64,000 bases of DNA from Sphingobacterium sp. FBM7-1 (GTDB taxonomy: Bacteria > Bacteroidota > Bacteroidia > Sphingobacteriales > Sphingobacteriaceae). This document shows positions 55,150-64,000 of the stretch, piece after piece. The notes beneath the pieces are model-generated. The model was given only the letters and a program-made list of their open reading frames with translations. It had not been told where the DNA came from and did not search any database. Numbering within the stretch: position 1 is the first letter of the stretch; each line of letters opens with the position of its first letter. The stretch is from positions 62,001-126,000 of the forward strand of contig NZ_JAJEWJ010000009.1 of NCBI RefSeq assembly GCF_020687765.1, written 5' to 3'. A program made the translations under genes and the position numbers.

Positions 55150-55412
55150 TGGCAAACGAGAATATACAATACGTAACTGCCCCTAAAGTAGAGGATAACC
55201 GTAAAAAATACTGCCGTTTCAAAAAGAACGGTATTAAGTATATCGACTATAAAGACGCAAACTTCTTATTGAAATTTATAAATGATCAAGGTAAAATTTT
55301 ACCTCGTCGCTTAACGGGCACATCGTTGAAATTCCAACGTAAAGTAGCTCAAGCCGTTAAACGCGCGCGTATTATTGGACTATTACCTTACGTAGCTGAT
55401 TCATTAAAATAA
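55149..55412 (+). CDS. rpsR: Ribosomal protein bS18
   Basis: 87 residues with the conserved [20 protein letters not shown], then [20 protein letters not shown] and [16 protein letters not shown]. It keeps only one cysteine near the start, so it is not the four-cysteine zinc form. It pairs with bS6 in the small subunit. One-base overlap with rpsF, 12 bases to rplI. Confidence 0.97.
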   Translation: MANENIQYVTAPKVEDNRKKYCRFKKNGIKYIDYKDANFLLKFINDQGKILPRRLTGTSLKFQRKVAQAVKRARIIGLLPYVADSLK

Positions 55413-55424
55413 GGAGGAAACGAC

Positions 55425-55868
55425 ATGGAAGTTATATTAAAACAAGATATTAAACACCTTGGCGAGAAAGACGATATCGTAAACGTAAAACCCGGATACG
55501 GTCGTAACTACTTAATTCCTCAAGGATTTGCCACTCTAGCGACAACGTCTGCTAAGAAGGTATTAGCTGAGAACATCAAACAAGCTCAGTTCAAACAGGA
55601 TAAAATCAAGAAAGACGCAACCGAATTAGCGGACAAATTGGAAAGTGTTAAACTTACTATTGGCGCTAAAGCAGGGGAAACTGGAAAAATCTTTGGTAAA
55701 GTAAACAGCATCCAAATTGCGGACGCTTTGAAAACACAAGGATTTGAAGTTGATCGTCGACGCATTACATTCGAAACGGAACCTAAAACAATCGGTGAAT
55801 ACATCGCTAACTTAAACTTACACAAAGAAGTTAAAGTACAGATTCCTTTTGAAGTTGTAGCGGAATAA
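55425..55868 (+). CDS. rplI: Ribosomal protein bL9
   Basis: 147 residues. The N-terminal domain has MEVILKQDIKHLGEKDDIVN and VKPGYGRNYLIPQGFA. A long connecting helix follows (KKVLAENIKQAQFKQDKIKK), then the C-terminal domain with GKIFGKVNSIQIADAL. It binds 23S rRNA at the base of the L1 stalk. Last gene of the operon. The AAGGAGGAAACGAC before it contains a rare strong Shine-Dalgarno-like sequence for this group. Confidence 0.97.
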   Translation: MEVILKQDIKHLGEKDDIVNVKPGYGRNYLIPQGFATLATTSAKKVLAENIKQAQFKQDKIKKDATELADKLESVKLTIGAKAGETGKIFGKVNSIQIADALKTQGFEVDRRRITFETEPKTIGEYIANLNLHKEVKVQIPFEVVAE

Positions 55869-55880
55869 TAAGATAAAATT

Positions 55881-55932
55881 CCAATAAAATAAAAAGGAGA
55901 TAACATTTGTTATCTCCTTTTTATTTTATTGG
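55881..55932. terminator. Bidirectional terminator shared by rplI and glmM
   Basis: A perfect 24-bp inverted repeat (core AAAAAGGAGATAAC/GTTATCTCCTTTTT, loop ATTT) with AT-rich outer arms. It ends the ribosomal operon and, on the other strand, overlaps the last codons of the glmM-type gene, whose stop lies at 55926-55928. Confidence 0.9.
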
Positions 55933-57308
55933 ATGATTTCCTCAATTTCTCGAATAATTTTCTGTGCGATAGCATCGGCAGCATCCGGGGTTGGACCTTC
56001 CGAATAAATACGGATAATAGGCTCCGTATTCGATTTACGAAGATGTACCCATTCTTTTTCAAAATCTATTTTTAGTCCATCAATCGTCGTATACTCTTCT
56101 GCCTTATATTTTTCCTCCATTTTCTGCAGCAAAGCGTCGATATCCATATCTGACGTCAACGTAATCTTATTTTTCGACATATAATATTGGGGCAATTCTG
56201 CACGGTAAACAGACGCCGTCTTTTTTAATTTGGCCAAATGGCTTAAAAATAGTGCTACCCCTACCAAAGCATCCCGACCATAATGCGAATCTGGATAAAT
56301 AATCCCTCCATTTCCTTCACCGCCGATGACAGCATTTACCGCTTTCATTTTTGTAACCACGTTCACCTCTCCTACTGCCGCAGCAAAGTATTCACCACCA
56401 TGTTTAACGGTTACATCACGTAACGCCCGCGTAGAAGAAAGATTGGACACCGTATTACCTTTGGTATGTTGAAGGATATAATCTGCTACGGCGACCAAAG
56501 TATATTCCTCGCCGAATAACTCCCCGTTTTCCATCATAAATACCAAACGATCTACATCTGGATCCACAGCAATCCCTAAATCTGCTTTATGATGTAATAC
56601 CGCTTCCGAAAGGTCTACTAAATGTTCTTTTAATGGTTCCGGGTTATGAGGAAATTTACCGTTAGGTTCGCAATGTATTTTATAAACTGTCTCTACGCCT
56701 AGCGCATCTAACAGGGCGGGTATGAAAATTCCACCTGTACTATTTACGGCATCTACCGCTATTTTAAAACCTGCTTGGCGAATAGCGTCTTTATCTACTA
56801 ACGGTAAGGCCAAAACCGCATCGATGTGCTTCTGTAAGTAGCTATCATCTTTCGTTTCTTTACCTATCGCCCCGATCTCCGCAAAATCGAAATCCAGACT
56901 TTCGCCTAACGCCAAAACTTCCTTTCCTTCCGCATCATTGATAAATTCCCCGTTACTATTTAATAACTTCAGGGCATTCCACTGTCCAGGATTGTGAGAG
57001 GCTGTCAAAATAATACCTCCTGCCGCTTTCTCCATGGGCACAGCTAGTTCTACCGTTGGCGTCGTTGATAAGCCTAAATTAATTACGTCAGCACCTATTC
57101 CTTGTAGGGTTCCCACAACCAAGTTGCTCACCATTTCACCGGACAAACGTGCATCTCGTCCGACAACAATTTTTTTATTGTCCGACTTCTGTAACAGAAT
57201 TTTACCAAATGCAGCGGTGAATTTAACGATGTCAATAGGTGTAAGTGCCTCTCCTGGTTTACCTCCTATGGTACCTCTGATACCAGATATAGATTTTATA
57301 AGTGTCAT
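55926..57308 (-). CDS. glmM: Phosphoglucosamine mutase (phosphohexomutase family)
   Basis: 460 residues, four-domain phosphohexomutase. The phosphoserine loop is ILTASHNPGQWNALKL near residue 100. The metal-binding loop is DPDVDRLVFM near residue 245, the sugar-specificity loop GEGNGGIIYPDSHYGRD near 325, and the phosphate-binding loop RKSNTEPIIRIYSEG near 430. It would convert glucosamine-6-phosphate to glucosamine-1-phosphate for peptidoglycan precursors. A phosphomannomutase role is the alternative. It is a single gene converging on the ribosomal operon. Confidence 0.9.
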   Translation of the reverse strand: MTLIKSISGIRGTIGGKPGEALTPIDIVKFTAAFGKILLQKSDNKKIVVGRDARLSGEMVSNLVVGTLQGIGADVINLGLSTTPTVELAVPMEKAAGGIILTASHNPGQWNALKLLNSNGEFINDAEGKEVLALGESLDFDFAEIGAIGKETKDDSYLQKHIDAVLALPLVDKDAIRQAGFKIAVDAVNSTGGIFIPALLDALGVETVYKIHCEPNGKFPHNPEPLKEHLVDLSEAVLHHKADLGIAVDPDVDRLVFMMENGELFGEEYTLVAVADYILQHTKGNTVSNLSSTRALRDVTVKHGGEYFAAAVGEVNVVTKMKAVNAVIGGEGNGGIIYPDSHYGRDALVGVALFLSHLAKLKKTASVYRAELPQYYMSKNKITLTSDMDIDALLQKMEEKYKAEEYTTIDGLKIDFEKEWVHLRKSNTEPIIRIYSEGPTPDAADAIAQKIIREIEEIIQ

Positions 57309-57512
57309 ATTTCAAATTTAACGGCCATGTAAGCCTGTTCGCTTTAAACAAGCGTAAAAATAACTTTATATCCTAATATTTATTAGAATAATTTGCTTTT
57401 TTAGCGATCAAAACCTTACTTTTGTTGCAACACTGTATCATTTGATCAAAAGCGGGCAATGTTATCAATTATTCTTTACTTTTGAAGAGTAATTTAAACG
57501 AGCACAGAATCT

Positions 57513-58106
57513 ATGTTGAATCAACTCATTCATTTTGACCAAGAGCTATTTTTGGCCATAAATCAAGGATTAAGTAATCCTTTTTTTGATTGGTTGCTAC
57601 CTATCCTACGGAATCCATATACGTGGGCGCCTTTATATCTGTTTCTAATTATTTTTTTCATCAAGAACTACGGCAAGATGGGAATATTAATTGTTGCTTT
57701 TACACTGGCTAATTTCGGCATTTCCGATGCCTTGTCATCACATGTTATAAAAAAAAATGTAAAACGTATACGTCCTTGTAACGATCTGGTTTTTAAAACA
57801 GAAGCCAATGTTCGCGTGCGATGTGGATCCGGATTTAGTTTTACTTCCTCCCATGCTACCAACCATTTTGCGATGGCTTTCTTTTGGATTGTTTTATTCC
57901 GGAGGCGATGGAAACATACCTTATGGTTATGCATAACATGGGCTGCTTTGATCAGTTTTTCTCAAATATATGTGGGTGTTCATTATCCGTTCGATATTCT
58001 ATGGGGAGCTCTTTTAGGTATTTTGATCGGTACCGGAACCGGATATCTATTTAAGCGTTTTTTTCCAGACTTTTTTACGCCCCACCCTACTTCTATAACA
58101 GCATGA
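57513..58106 (+). CDS. PAP2-family membrane phosphatase
   Basis: 197 residues, about five membrane segments. The three PAP2 signature parts are present: KNVKRIRPC, then FTSSHATNHFAMAF, and VGVHYPFDILWGALLG. Members dephosphorylate lipid phosphates such as undecaprenyl pyrophosphate or phosphatidylglycerol phosphate on the outer side of the inner membrane. The gene ends in a 4-base overlap with the ZIP transporter gene, so the two are co-translated. Confidence 0.9.
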   Translation: MLNQLIHFDQELFLAINQGLSNPFFDWLLPILRNPYTWAPLYLFLIIFFIKNYGKMGILIVAFTLANFGISDALSSHVIKKNVKRIRPCNDLVFKTEANVRVRCGSGFSFTSSHATNHFAMAFFWIVLFRRRWKHTLWLCITWAALISFSQIYVGVHYPFDILWGALLGILIGTGTGYLFKRFFPDFFTPHPTSITA

Positions 58107-58945
58107 GTTCTGCATTAATCGTTAGCATTTTATTTATTTCGGCATTTTTAAGTGGTTTGTCGGTATTCTTTGTTAAAAGAGACAACACTAATCTATTAAA
58201 ACTTGTCCTCTCTTTTAGCGGTGCCTATCTATTCAGTATTACTGTATTGCACTTAATTCCGCATGTCTATATCAGCCAAAACACCAGTCCAGAAATAATT
58301 GGTCTCTATATATTAGGTGGGTTTTTATTCCAGTTGGTATTGGAACAGTTTTCTCAAGGTATTGAACATGGTCATATCCACCATAGCGCCCATAATGCGT
58401 TTCCGTTGGGTATTATGATCAGTTTGTGTTTACATGCATTTCTAGAAGGGATGCCATTGGCGGCTGGTCATCAGGCAGAGCTGGTTTTCGGTATCGCAAT
58501 CCACCACGTACCCGCCGCTTTTGCTTTAGGAAGCTTATTACTCAACACGCGACTTTCCAAAACGAAAATCGCCATTTTTCTTCTTTTATTTGCGATTATG
58601 ACTCCATTGGGTTTTCTAACTAGTAAAGGGATAAGCGAGGGTGAAATCGGAAACATCACGCAGTATTTCGATAAAATAATGGCGATTGTTATTGGGATAT
58701 TCTTGCATATTTCAACGACAATCTTATTCGAATCGGGGTCTGCAGACCACCATAAATTTAATCGCAAGAAAATGATCGCGGTGATCCTTGGCGTATTGGT
58801 ATCGCTGGCTAACTTTCTTTTTGATTCACACGACCATGCTCATCATGAACCGGGTCATCATCATGAAAATCATGATCACCTCCATCAGCATGATCATGAT
58901 CATGACCATAATCACGATGAGCATGGGCACGAACACACGCACTAA
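58103..58945 (+). CDS. ZIP-family divalent metal transporter with His-rich tail
   Basis: 280 residues with seven or eight membrane segments. The ZIP metal-site helices are seen in LCLHAFLEGMPLAAG and AIHHVPAAFALGSLLL, with TVLHLIPH earlier. The last 40 residues are almost all His, Asp, Glu, Gly and Asn and would bind zinc or iron. It would import Zn(II), Fe(II) or similar ions across the inner membrane. The start overlaps the PAP2 gene by 4 bases. feoAB, another metal-uptake system, follows 129 bases later. Confidence 0.88.
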   Translation: MSSALIVSILFISAFLSGLSVFFVKRDNTNLLKLVLSFSGAYLFSITVLHLIPHVYISQNTSPEIIGLYILGGFLFQLVLEQFSQGIEHGHIHHSAHNAFPLGIMISLCLHAFLEGMPLAAGHQAELVFGIAIHHVPAAFALGSLLLNTRLSKTKIAIFLLLFAIMTPLGFLTSKGISEGEIGNITQYFDKIMAIVIGIFLHISTTILFESGSADHHKFNRKKMIAVILGVLVSLANFLFDSHDHAHHEPGHHHENHDHLHQHDHDHDHNHDEHGHEHTH

Positions 58946-59006
58946 CCATTAAAGGATTGTCCCAAACAAAGACGATATTATGACTTTAAAATCGTTCTAA
59001 ATTAGC

Positions 59007-59014
59007 TAACTTTG
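59007..59014 (+). promoter_or_regulatory. -7 element of feoAB
   Basis: TAACTTTG fits TAnnTTTG and lies 60 bases before the feoA start. No clear TTG at -33. No Fur box could be recognised by eye. Confidence 0.5.
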
Positions 59015-59074
59015 CTGCATCCGTCAGCGATATTCTAAAAAGGGATATCATTACATAATTTTTAACACGACATT

Positions 59075-59311
59075 ATGCAGAAAAGTTTCAGTCTTGATTT
59101 GTTGGAAGTAGGAGAACAAGCGACCATATGCCAGCTTGATTCGTCAGTAATACCTTCTAAATTTTACGAAATGGGACTTCTTCCGGGAACTGTGATAGAA
59201 GTGAAACATAGGGCACCGTTTCACGGGCCGATCGGTCTACAAATTTCCAATTCAAACATCTTAATTGCAATCCGTAAATCCGAAGCGCTACACATTTTCG
59301 TCGAAAAATAA
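59075..59311 (+). CDS. feoA: FeoA-like SH3-domain protein
   Basis: 78 residues, a single FeoA SH3-like barrel (SLDLLEVGEQATICQLDSSV, FYEMGLLPGTVIEVKHRAPF, NSNILIAIRKSEA). FeoA is a small cytoplasmic partner needed for FeoB-mediated ferrous iron uptake. The feoB start lies two bases after its stop codon, in the same transcript. Confidence 0.93.
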   Translation: MQKSFSLDLLEVGEQATICQLDSSVIPSKFYEMGLLPGTVIEVKHRAPFHGPIGLQISNSNILIAIRKSEALHIFVEK

Positions 59312-59312
59312 T

Positions 59313-61415
59313 ATGAAGAATCCAACAATAGCCTTTCTAGGAAATCCCAATGTGGGAAAAACATCGCTATTTAACCGTATTACAAAGTTACATCAACACG
59401 TCGGGAACTATCCGGGCATCACCGTAGAAAAGCGAGATGGCTCGGTGAAAGCTAATGGTAAAACGTATCGTATCATTGATTTACCCGGAACCTATACACT
59501 CTTCCCAACCTCAATGGATGAAGAAATTGTGTACGACGTTTTAGCGGATAAAGAAAATCCTGCACACCCGGACCTGGTCGTTGTCGTTGCCGAACCAAAC
59601 AATATTAAACGGTCTATCGTTTTATACCAACAAGCCCGTGAATTAGGCGTTCCGGCCATCTTCGTTGTGAATATGATTGATGAAGCCAACGCCAAAGGAA
59701 TTGACATTGACTACCACCGGCTAGAAGCTTATCTTCACACAAAGGTATATACCACCGACGCCCGAAATGGCAAGGGAATAGCACAGCTTATTAACGGCTT
59801 TGACGAACGTCCGGGATATTTCCCCGGCCAGTTTGAAATACACGACAATCACAAAGCAGCCTTAGAAGAAGCAAAAAAAGCTTTTCCACTGCACACGGAG
59901 TATCAAACCTGGCAATTTATTGCACAGGAGAATGTATCCTTCTTAACAGAAGAACAACAACAAACATTAGCCGACATCCGGAATAGACATCAGCTTTCTT
60001 CGAATACACTTCAACAAGCGGAGGCTATTCAACGGAATGCAAAGATTGAAAACGATTTAAAAAAAATAATTCTACAAAAGGATAATCAACACCTAAACAA
60101 GACAAATAAAATTGACAAAGTCTTACTCCATCCGGTTTGGGGCTATATTGTCTTCTTTTTTCTTCTATTTCTCGTGTTCCAATTGGTGTTCATTTTGTCC
60201 GAACCTATCATGGATTGGATAGATGAGCATTTCTCTACACTCATTGATTATGCCGCCAGTATACTACCCGAAGGTCCCTTATCCAATCTATTAACACAAG
60301 GCGTATTAGCCGGGATCGGTGGCATTATTATTTTCGTTCCTCAGATAGCGATTTTATTTCTGCTTATCTCCCTGATGGAGGAAACCGGCTACATGAGCCG
60401 CGTTGTCTTTCTGATGGATCGATGGCTTCGTCCTTATGGGTTAAACGGAAAATCGGTCATTCCGCTCATGTCTGGTGTCGGTTGTGCTGTTCCGGCAATT
60501 ATGGCCGCTCGCAACATTGAGAATACTAAAGAGCGGTTGGTGACCATGCTAGTCACCCCTTTTATGACTTGCTCAGCACGTTTACCGATCTATGTCGTGT
60601 TAATCTCTTTAGTTATTCCTGATGAAACATTTTTGGGCTTCGGACTACAGGGGCTTATATTGAATCTACTATATATTCTCGGTGTGGTTGCCGCACTATT
60701 ATCTGCCGCGGTCTTAAATAAGATCATTAAAAATCAGCACAAGTCGTTTCTTATTTTCGAGCTCCCTTCGTACAAATCGCCGGATTGGCGAAACGTGGGC
60801 ATGAATATGTGGGAGAAAACCTCCGGATTCTTATTCGGCGCCGGTAAAATCATTTTAGCGATGGCTATCATTTTATGGGTGCTTGGCAATTTTGGCCCCA
60901 ATGATAAGTTTAGGAATGCCGAGACCTACGTACAGCAAGCCAACCCGACCCTAAGCGAGGAAGAATTGGGTGAAGAGATTGCTTCCTTCCGATTGGAACA
61001 TTCCTTCCTAGGCTATATGGGGATGGGTATAGAACCCTTAGTTCGGCCGTTGGGCTACGATTGGAAAATGGGCATCGGACTTATCTCCTCCTTCGCCGCG
61101 AGAGAGGTTTTCGTGGGCACCATGGCTACGGTGTACAGTTTGGGTGAAGAGGTAGATCCTGATGACGATGAAGAGCGGGAAACATTGTTAACCAGAATGC
61201 GGTCGGAAATCAATAGAAATACGGGACAGCCTTCTTATAACTTGGCATCCGGGGTTTCGCTCCTTTTATTTTATGCTTTTGCCATGCAATGTATGAGTAC
61301 TATTGCAATCATGAAACGGGAAACAGGTTCCTGGAAATGGACAATAATACAAACGGTTATGATGACTGGCTTAGCTTATATCGTTGCTTTCATTGCTTAT
61401 CAGCTGCTGAAGTAG
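59313..61415 (+). CDS. feoB: Ferrous iron transport protein B
   Basis: 700 residues from the ATG at 59313, which puts the G1 motif GNPNVGKTS in its normal place; the frame also runs 16 codons back into feoA. The G domain shows DLPGTYTLFP (G3) and NMID (G4). The membrane part has two Gate domains with SGVGCAVPAIMAARNIEN and SCLP-like TCSARLPIYVVL, plus SFAAREVFVGTMATV. It imports Fe(II) using GTP. A small cysteine-rich membrane protein gene follows 38 bases later. Confidence 0.97.
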   Translation: MKNPTIAFLGNPNVGKTSLFNRITKLHQHVGNYPGITVEKRDGSVKANGKTYRIIDLPGTYTLFPTSMDEEIVYDVLADKENPAHPDLVVVVAEPNNIKRSIVLYQQARELGVPAIFVVNMIDEANAKGIDIDYHRLEAYLHTKVYTTDARNGKGIAQLINGFDERPGYFPGQFEIHDNHKAALEEAKKAFPLHTEYQTWQFIAQENVSFLTEEQQQTLADIRNRHQLSSNTLQQAEAIQRNAKIENDLKKIILQKDNQHLNKTNKIDKVLLHPVWGYIVFFFLLFLVFQLVFILSEPIMDWIDEHFSTLIDYAASILPEGPLSNLLTQGVLAGIGGIIIFVPQIAILFLLISLMEETGYMSRVVFLMDRWLRPYGLNGKSVIPLMSGVGCAVPAIMAARNIENTKERLVTMLVTPFMTCSARLPIYVVLISLVIPDETFLGFGLQGLILNLLYILGVVAALLSAAVLNKIIKNQHKSFLIFELPSYKSPDWRNVGMNMWEKTSGFLFGAGKIILAMAIILWVLGNFGPNDKFRNAETYVQQANPTLSEEELGEEIASFRLEHSFLGYMGMGIEPLVRPLGYDWKMGIGLISSFAAREVFVGTMATVYSLGEEVDPDDDEERETLLTRMRSEINRNTGQPSYNLASGVSLLLFYAFAMQCMSTIAIMKRETGSWKWTIIQTVMMTGLAYIVAFIAYQLLK

Positions 61416-61453
61416 TGATGAGTAATGTGTGATGAGGATTTAAAATAATTAAA

Positions 61454-61588
61454 ATGGTACAATATAGTATTATCGGTATTCTTTTTATCATCGCCTTATT
61501 TTTTATGATAAGAAAATTTATGCCTTCAAAAAACAATAAACAAGGCTGTAGCAAAGGTTGTGGTTGTTCGGCGACCGATGTAAAATAA
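61454..61588 (+). CDS. Small FeoB-associated Cys-rich membrane protein
   Basis: 44 residues: one membrane helix (YSIIGILFIIALFFMIRKF) followed by a short tail with three cysteines (GCSKGCGCSATDVK). Proteins of this size and form are regularly found directly after feoB in Bacteroidota and are annotated as FeoB-associated Cys-rich membrane proteins. The cysteines may hold or guide Fe(II). It is 38 bases behind feoB and in the same direction. Confidence 0.8.
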   Translation: MVQYSIIGILFIIALFFMIRKFMPSKNNKQGCSKGCGCSATDVK

Positions 61589-61642
61589 CTATCTTTATGG
61601 AATATTGTCCGACAGATCATCTGTTTTATAAAGATTGATATC

Positions 61643-63256
61643 ATGATAAAAAGCAACTTGTTACTTTGCGCAGGCTTGATTGTGGCAAACCTGTCTTTTG
61701 CTCAGAAAGCGCTGATACAAAAAGCAGATTTAAAAAACGTAACCGTTTTTACAAGCGCAGCGGAATTAAATCACACAGCGAACCTACATCTTCCTTCCGG
61801 TAGCAGCGAAATAGTGTTCACCCATGTAGCGAACAACATAGATGAAAATAGCATACAGATTGGAACTGGAACACATGTTACCGTCCTATCCGTACGACCC
61901 GCATTAAATTATATCGATGCGGAAGTAAAAACAACCGCTTACAGCAAGGTTGAGCAGACGTATAAGAATGCTTTAACGGAGTTAAAAAAGCTGCAAAATC
62001 AAAAGGCTGCTGAAGAAAGCTTGCTGAAATTATTAGAACAAAACCAAAAAATTTCCGGAGACAACAGCAGCACAACCGTAGCTGAACTGGCAAAGATGAC
62101 TGAGTTCTACAAACCGAAATACCTAGAAGTAAAGAACAATATTACAACATTGGAGGAGCAGGTAGCAGCACAACAGGATGTAGTGGATCGGGCCAAGGTT
62201 CAATTCGATCAAGTCAGCGGACAGACGTCGGGTTCGGGCGGCCAATTGATCGTACAGGTGATGAATAACCAAACTGGAAACCATCCATTTAACATATCTT
62301 ACCTGACACGACGGGCGAATTGGCATGCTTCTTACGAATTACGTGCCGCGAATACCACGTCTCCGCTGCAAATTGTATATAAGGCCAATATTACACAACA
62401 AACAGGTGTCGACTGGCAACAGGTCAACCTACGACTTTCTACGTCAAATCCCGCACAAGGAGGTATAGCCCCAACTCTTTCGCCTTGGCATCTGTATTAT
62501 CAAGAATTGATGGCAAGGGATGCAACACTAAATGAGGCCGTTGTTACAAGAGGAGCTGCAAAAAGACTAAACGTTGTAGGAGCCGTGCGAGAGGAAGCTG
62601 CTGCTGCACCTCAGGCATTGAACGACTATGTACAGCAAACTGAAAACCAGCTCAATACCACTTTCGACATCGACCTTCCTTATACGATTTCCTCTAACGG
62701 GAAGCAGCATGCCGTAAATCTCCAAGAATATACTCACCCCGCGAACTATCAATATTACGTCGCTCCGCGTATCAACCAAGATGTATTCTTATTGGCCGAG
62801 TTGACGGATTACGAGAAGTTAAATCTTGTTCCCGGACAAGCAAACGTCCTGTTTGAAAACATCTTGGTCGGAAAAACATTTGTGAATCCGGGCGAAGCAA
62901 CCGACACCCTAAAATTGAGCTTAGGAAGAGATCGAATGATTTCCGTTAAACGGGAAAAAATCAACGATCTTTCTTCAACGAGACTGATAGGAAACAGCCG
63001 AACGCAAACGGCTATTTATGAAATAACCGTTAAAAATAACAAGAAATCGGCTATCAGCTTAACACTGCAAGAGCAATATCCACTATCGACCGATAAGTCT
63101 ATGGACATTACGTTGGAAGAAGCTAGCGGTGGAAAAGTCAATAAAGATACCGGTATCGTCACGTGGAAATTGAATATTCCGGCCGGCGGTACCGAGAAAT
63201 TAAAATTTGGTTACTCGGTCAAACATCCAAAGGACAGACAAGTTAATTTATTTTAG
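61643..63256 (+). CDS. MuiA-family (DUF4139/DUF4140) exported protein
   Basis: 537 residues with a signal peptide (MIKSNLLLCAGLIVANLSFA, Q). The DUF4140 domain follows (LKNVTVFTSAAELNHTANLH, GSSEIVFTHVANNIDENSIQ), then a coiled coil around residues 90-185. The DUF4139 beta domain comes next (SYLTRRANWHASYELRAANT, IVYKANITQQTGVDWQQVNL, VAPRINQDVFLLAELTDYEK) and it ends with LNIPAGGTEKLKFGYSVKHP. An inserted region around residues 300-335 reads DATLNEAVVTRGAAKRLNVV, which looks like a CarboxypepD/TonB-box segment. Function unknown; the family is named for a mucoidy inhibitor. Confidence 0.88.
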   Translation: MIKSNLLLCAGLIVANLSFAQKALIQKADLKNVTVFTSAAELNHTANLHLPSGSSEIVFTHVANNIDENSIQIGTGTHVTVLSVRPALNYIDAEVKTTAYSKVEQTYKNALTELKKLQNQKAAEESLLKLLEQNQKISGDNSSTTVAELAKMTEFYKPKYLEVKNNITTLEEQVAAQQDVVDRAKVQFDQVSGQTSGSGGQLIVQVMNNQTGNHPFNISYLTRRANWHASYELRAANTTSPLQIVYKANITQQTGVDWQQVNLRLSTSNPAQGGIAPTLSPWHLYYQELMARDATLNEAVVTRGAAKRLNVVGAVREEAAAAPQALNDYVQQTENQLNTTFDIDLPYTISSNGKQHAVNLQEYTHPANYQYYVAPRINQDVFLLAELTDYEKLNLVPGQANVLFENILVGKTFVNPGEATDTLKLSLGRDRMISVKREKINDLSSTRLIGNSRTQTAIYEITVKNNKKSAISLTLQEQYPLSTDKSMDITLEEASGGKVNKDTGIVTWKLNIPAGGTEKLKFGYSVKHPKDRQVNLF

Positions 63257-63265
63257 CGAACACCA

Positions 63266-64000
63266 TTGAAAACAAATACGCCTGAAGACAATAAGCAGCT
63301 TAAACGAGGGCTTAGCAACAGACATATTCAATTAATAGCCTTAGGCGGTGCCATTGGCACAGGTTTATTTTTGGGCGTAGGCCAAGCGGCGGTTTTGGCG
63401 GGTCCATCGGTTATACTCGGTTATGCTATCGCGGGTATCATCGCGTTTTTTATCATGCGGCAACTGGGCGAAATGGTGGTGCATGAGCCTGTCTCGGGGA
63501 GTTTTAGTTATTTTGCCAATAAATATTGGGGTTCCTTTGCCGGCTATGCGTCAGGCTGGAATTATTGGGTGCTGTACTTACTCGTGAGTATGGCCGAGTT
63601 GACCGCGATCGGCCACTATGTACAATTTTGGTGGCCGGAGATCCCTTTGTGGATGTCCAGCTTATTTTTCTTTTTTGTCATCAACGCGCTCAATCTGGCT
63701 TCGGTAAAGGTATATGGTGAAACGGAATTTTGGTTTTCCATTATTAAGGTCGTCGCGATTATCGCAATGATTATTTTCGGCTGCTACCTGTTGATTAGTG
63801 GTAAAGGCGGAGAGCAAGCGACCATACAGAATTTGACGAACGACGGTGGCTTCTTTCCTAAAGGCTGGCTATCCAGTAATGAAAGCGGGGCTTACCACGG
63901 GCTTTTAGCAGCATTGGTCATGATTATGTTTTCATTCGGCGGCTTGGAATTGGTGGGTATTACTGCAGCAGAGGCCGAAAATCCGGAGAAAAACATACCG
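63266..64000 (+). CDS. APC-family amino-acid permease, 5' part
   Basis: 245 codons up to the right edge, beginning at TTG 63266, the first start-type codon after the in-frame MuiA stop (63254). The protein opens KQLKRGLSNRHIQLIALGGA and continues IGTGLFLGVGQAAVLAGPSV, then FFIMRQLGEMVVHEPVSGSF, with at least six membrane segments. This is the pattern of proline/aromatic/D-alanine permeases such as ProY or CycA. The substrate cannot be read from this half. The gene is cut by the window edge; it lies 9 bases behind the MuiA gene. Confidence 0.88.
   Translation, partial: MKTNTPEDNKQLKRGLSNRHIQLIALGGAIGTGLFLGVGQAAVLAGPSVILGYAIAGIIAFFIMRQLGEMVVHEPVSGSFSYFANKYWGSFAGYASGWNYWVLYLLVSMAELTAIGHYVQFWWPEIPLWMSSLFFFFVINALNLASVKVYGETEFWFSIIKVVAIIAMIIFGCYLLISGKGGEQATIQNLTNDGGFFPKGWLSSNESGAYHGLLAALVMIMFSFGGLELVGITAAEAENPEKNIP

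Overview
The window looks like chromosome from a member of the Bacteroidota, most likely Sphingobacteriaceae. The reasons are family-typical proteins (RteC, DUF3945, TPR proteins behind gyrA, lipocalin-like and MuiA proteins), -7 promoter elements of the form TAnnTTTG, a near absence of Shine-Dalgarno sites, and compact operons separated by hairpin terminators. Species cannot be read from the sequence alone.

Layout. 1-3.3 kb: end of a nitrous-oxide/NO-related cluster (NosY permease, Ric-type Fe-S repair protein, haem-copper-oxidase-like membrane protein, DUF59 Fe-S assembly factor). 3.4-10.7 kb: smc, thioredoxin, a trimethylamine-monooxygenase-type FMO, the ruins of an AraC regulator, and an unusual flavin-barrel/UbiA prenyltransferase fusion. 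10.8-18.6 kb: poorly known accessory DNA with two overlapping lipoprotein-like genes, gene remnants, a MutS-like ATPase, a WG-repeat protein, and a striking 21-bp in-phase tandem repeat encoding a heptapeptide-repeat ORF (17.7-18.5 kb). 18.7-22.7 kb: selO, an ABC-F ATPase and a DUF421 membrane protein.

22.7-44.0 kb is a composite genomic island abutting the 3' end of a tRNA-Lys gene. Modules made of tRNA 3'-end-like sequence plus a terminator hairpin occur at 22.7, 25.2 and 43.7-43.95 kb and look like attachment sites from repeated integrations. The left compartment (22.9-25.2 kb) keeps only the 3' tip of a coupling-protein gene, an AraC regulator, an alpha/beta hydrolase and a 5' stub of rteC. 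The right compartment carries a 1564-residue nuclease-STAND ATPase resembling the antiphage protein Avs4, an RteC / HTH / DUF3945 / topoisomerase III set resembling the CTnDOT excision operon, a second rteC, a MarR/UvrA-like pair with a palindromic shared promoter, a TraG/VirD4-type coupling protein, a lincosamide nucleotidyltransferase gene, and fragments of a relaxase, a DUF3408 protein and a serine recombinase. No intact integrase or relaxase is visible, so the element looks immobile as it stands or dependent on genes elsewhere.

44-64 kb is ordinary core genome: lysA-lysC, serA-serC, gyrA with two TPR genes, a lipocalin-like protein, the ribosomal operon rpsF-rpsR-rplI, glmM, a PAP2 phosphatase with a ZIP metal transporter, feoA-feoB with a tiny Cys-rich FeoB partner, a MuiA-family protein, and the start of an amino-acid permease cut by the right edge.
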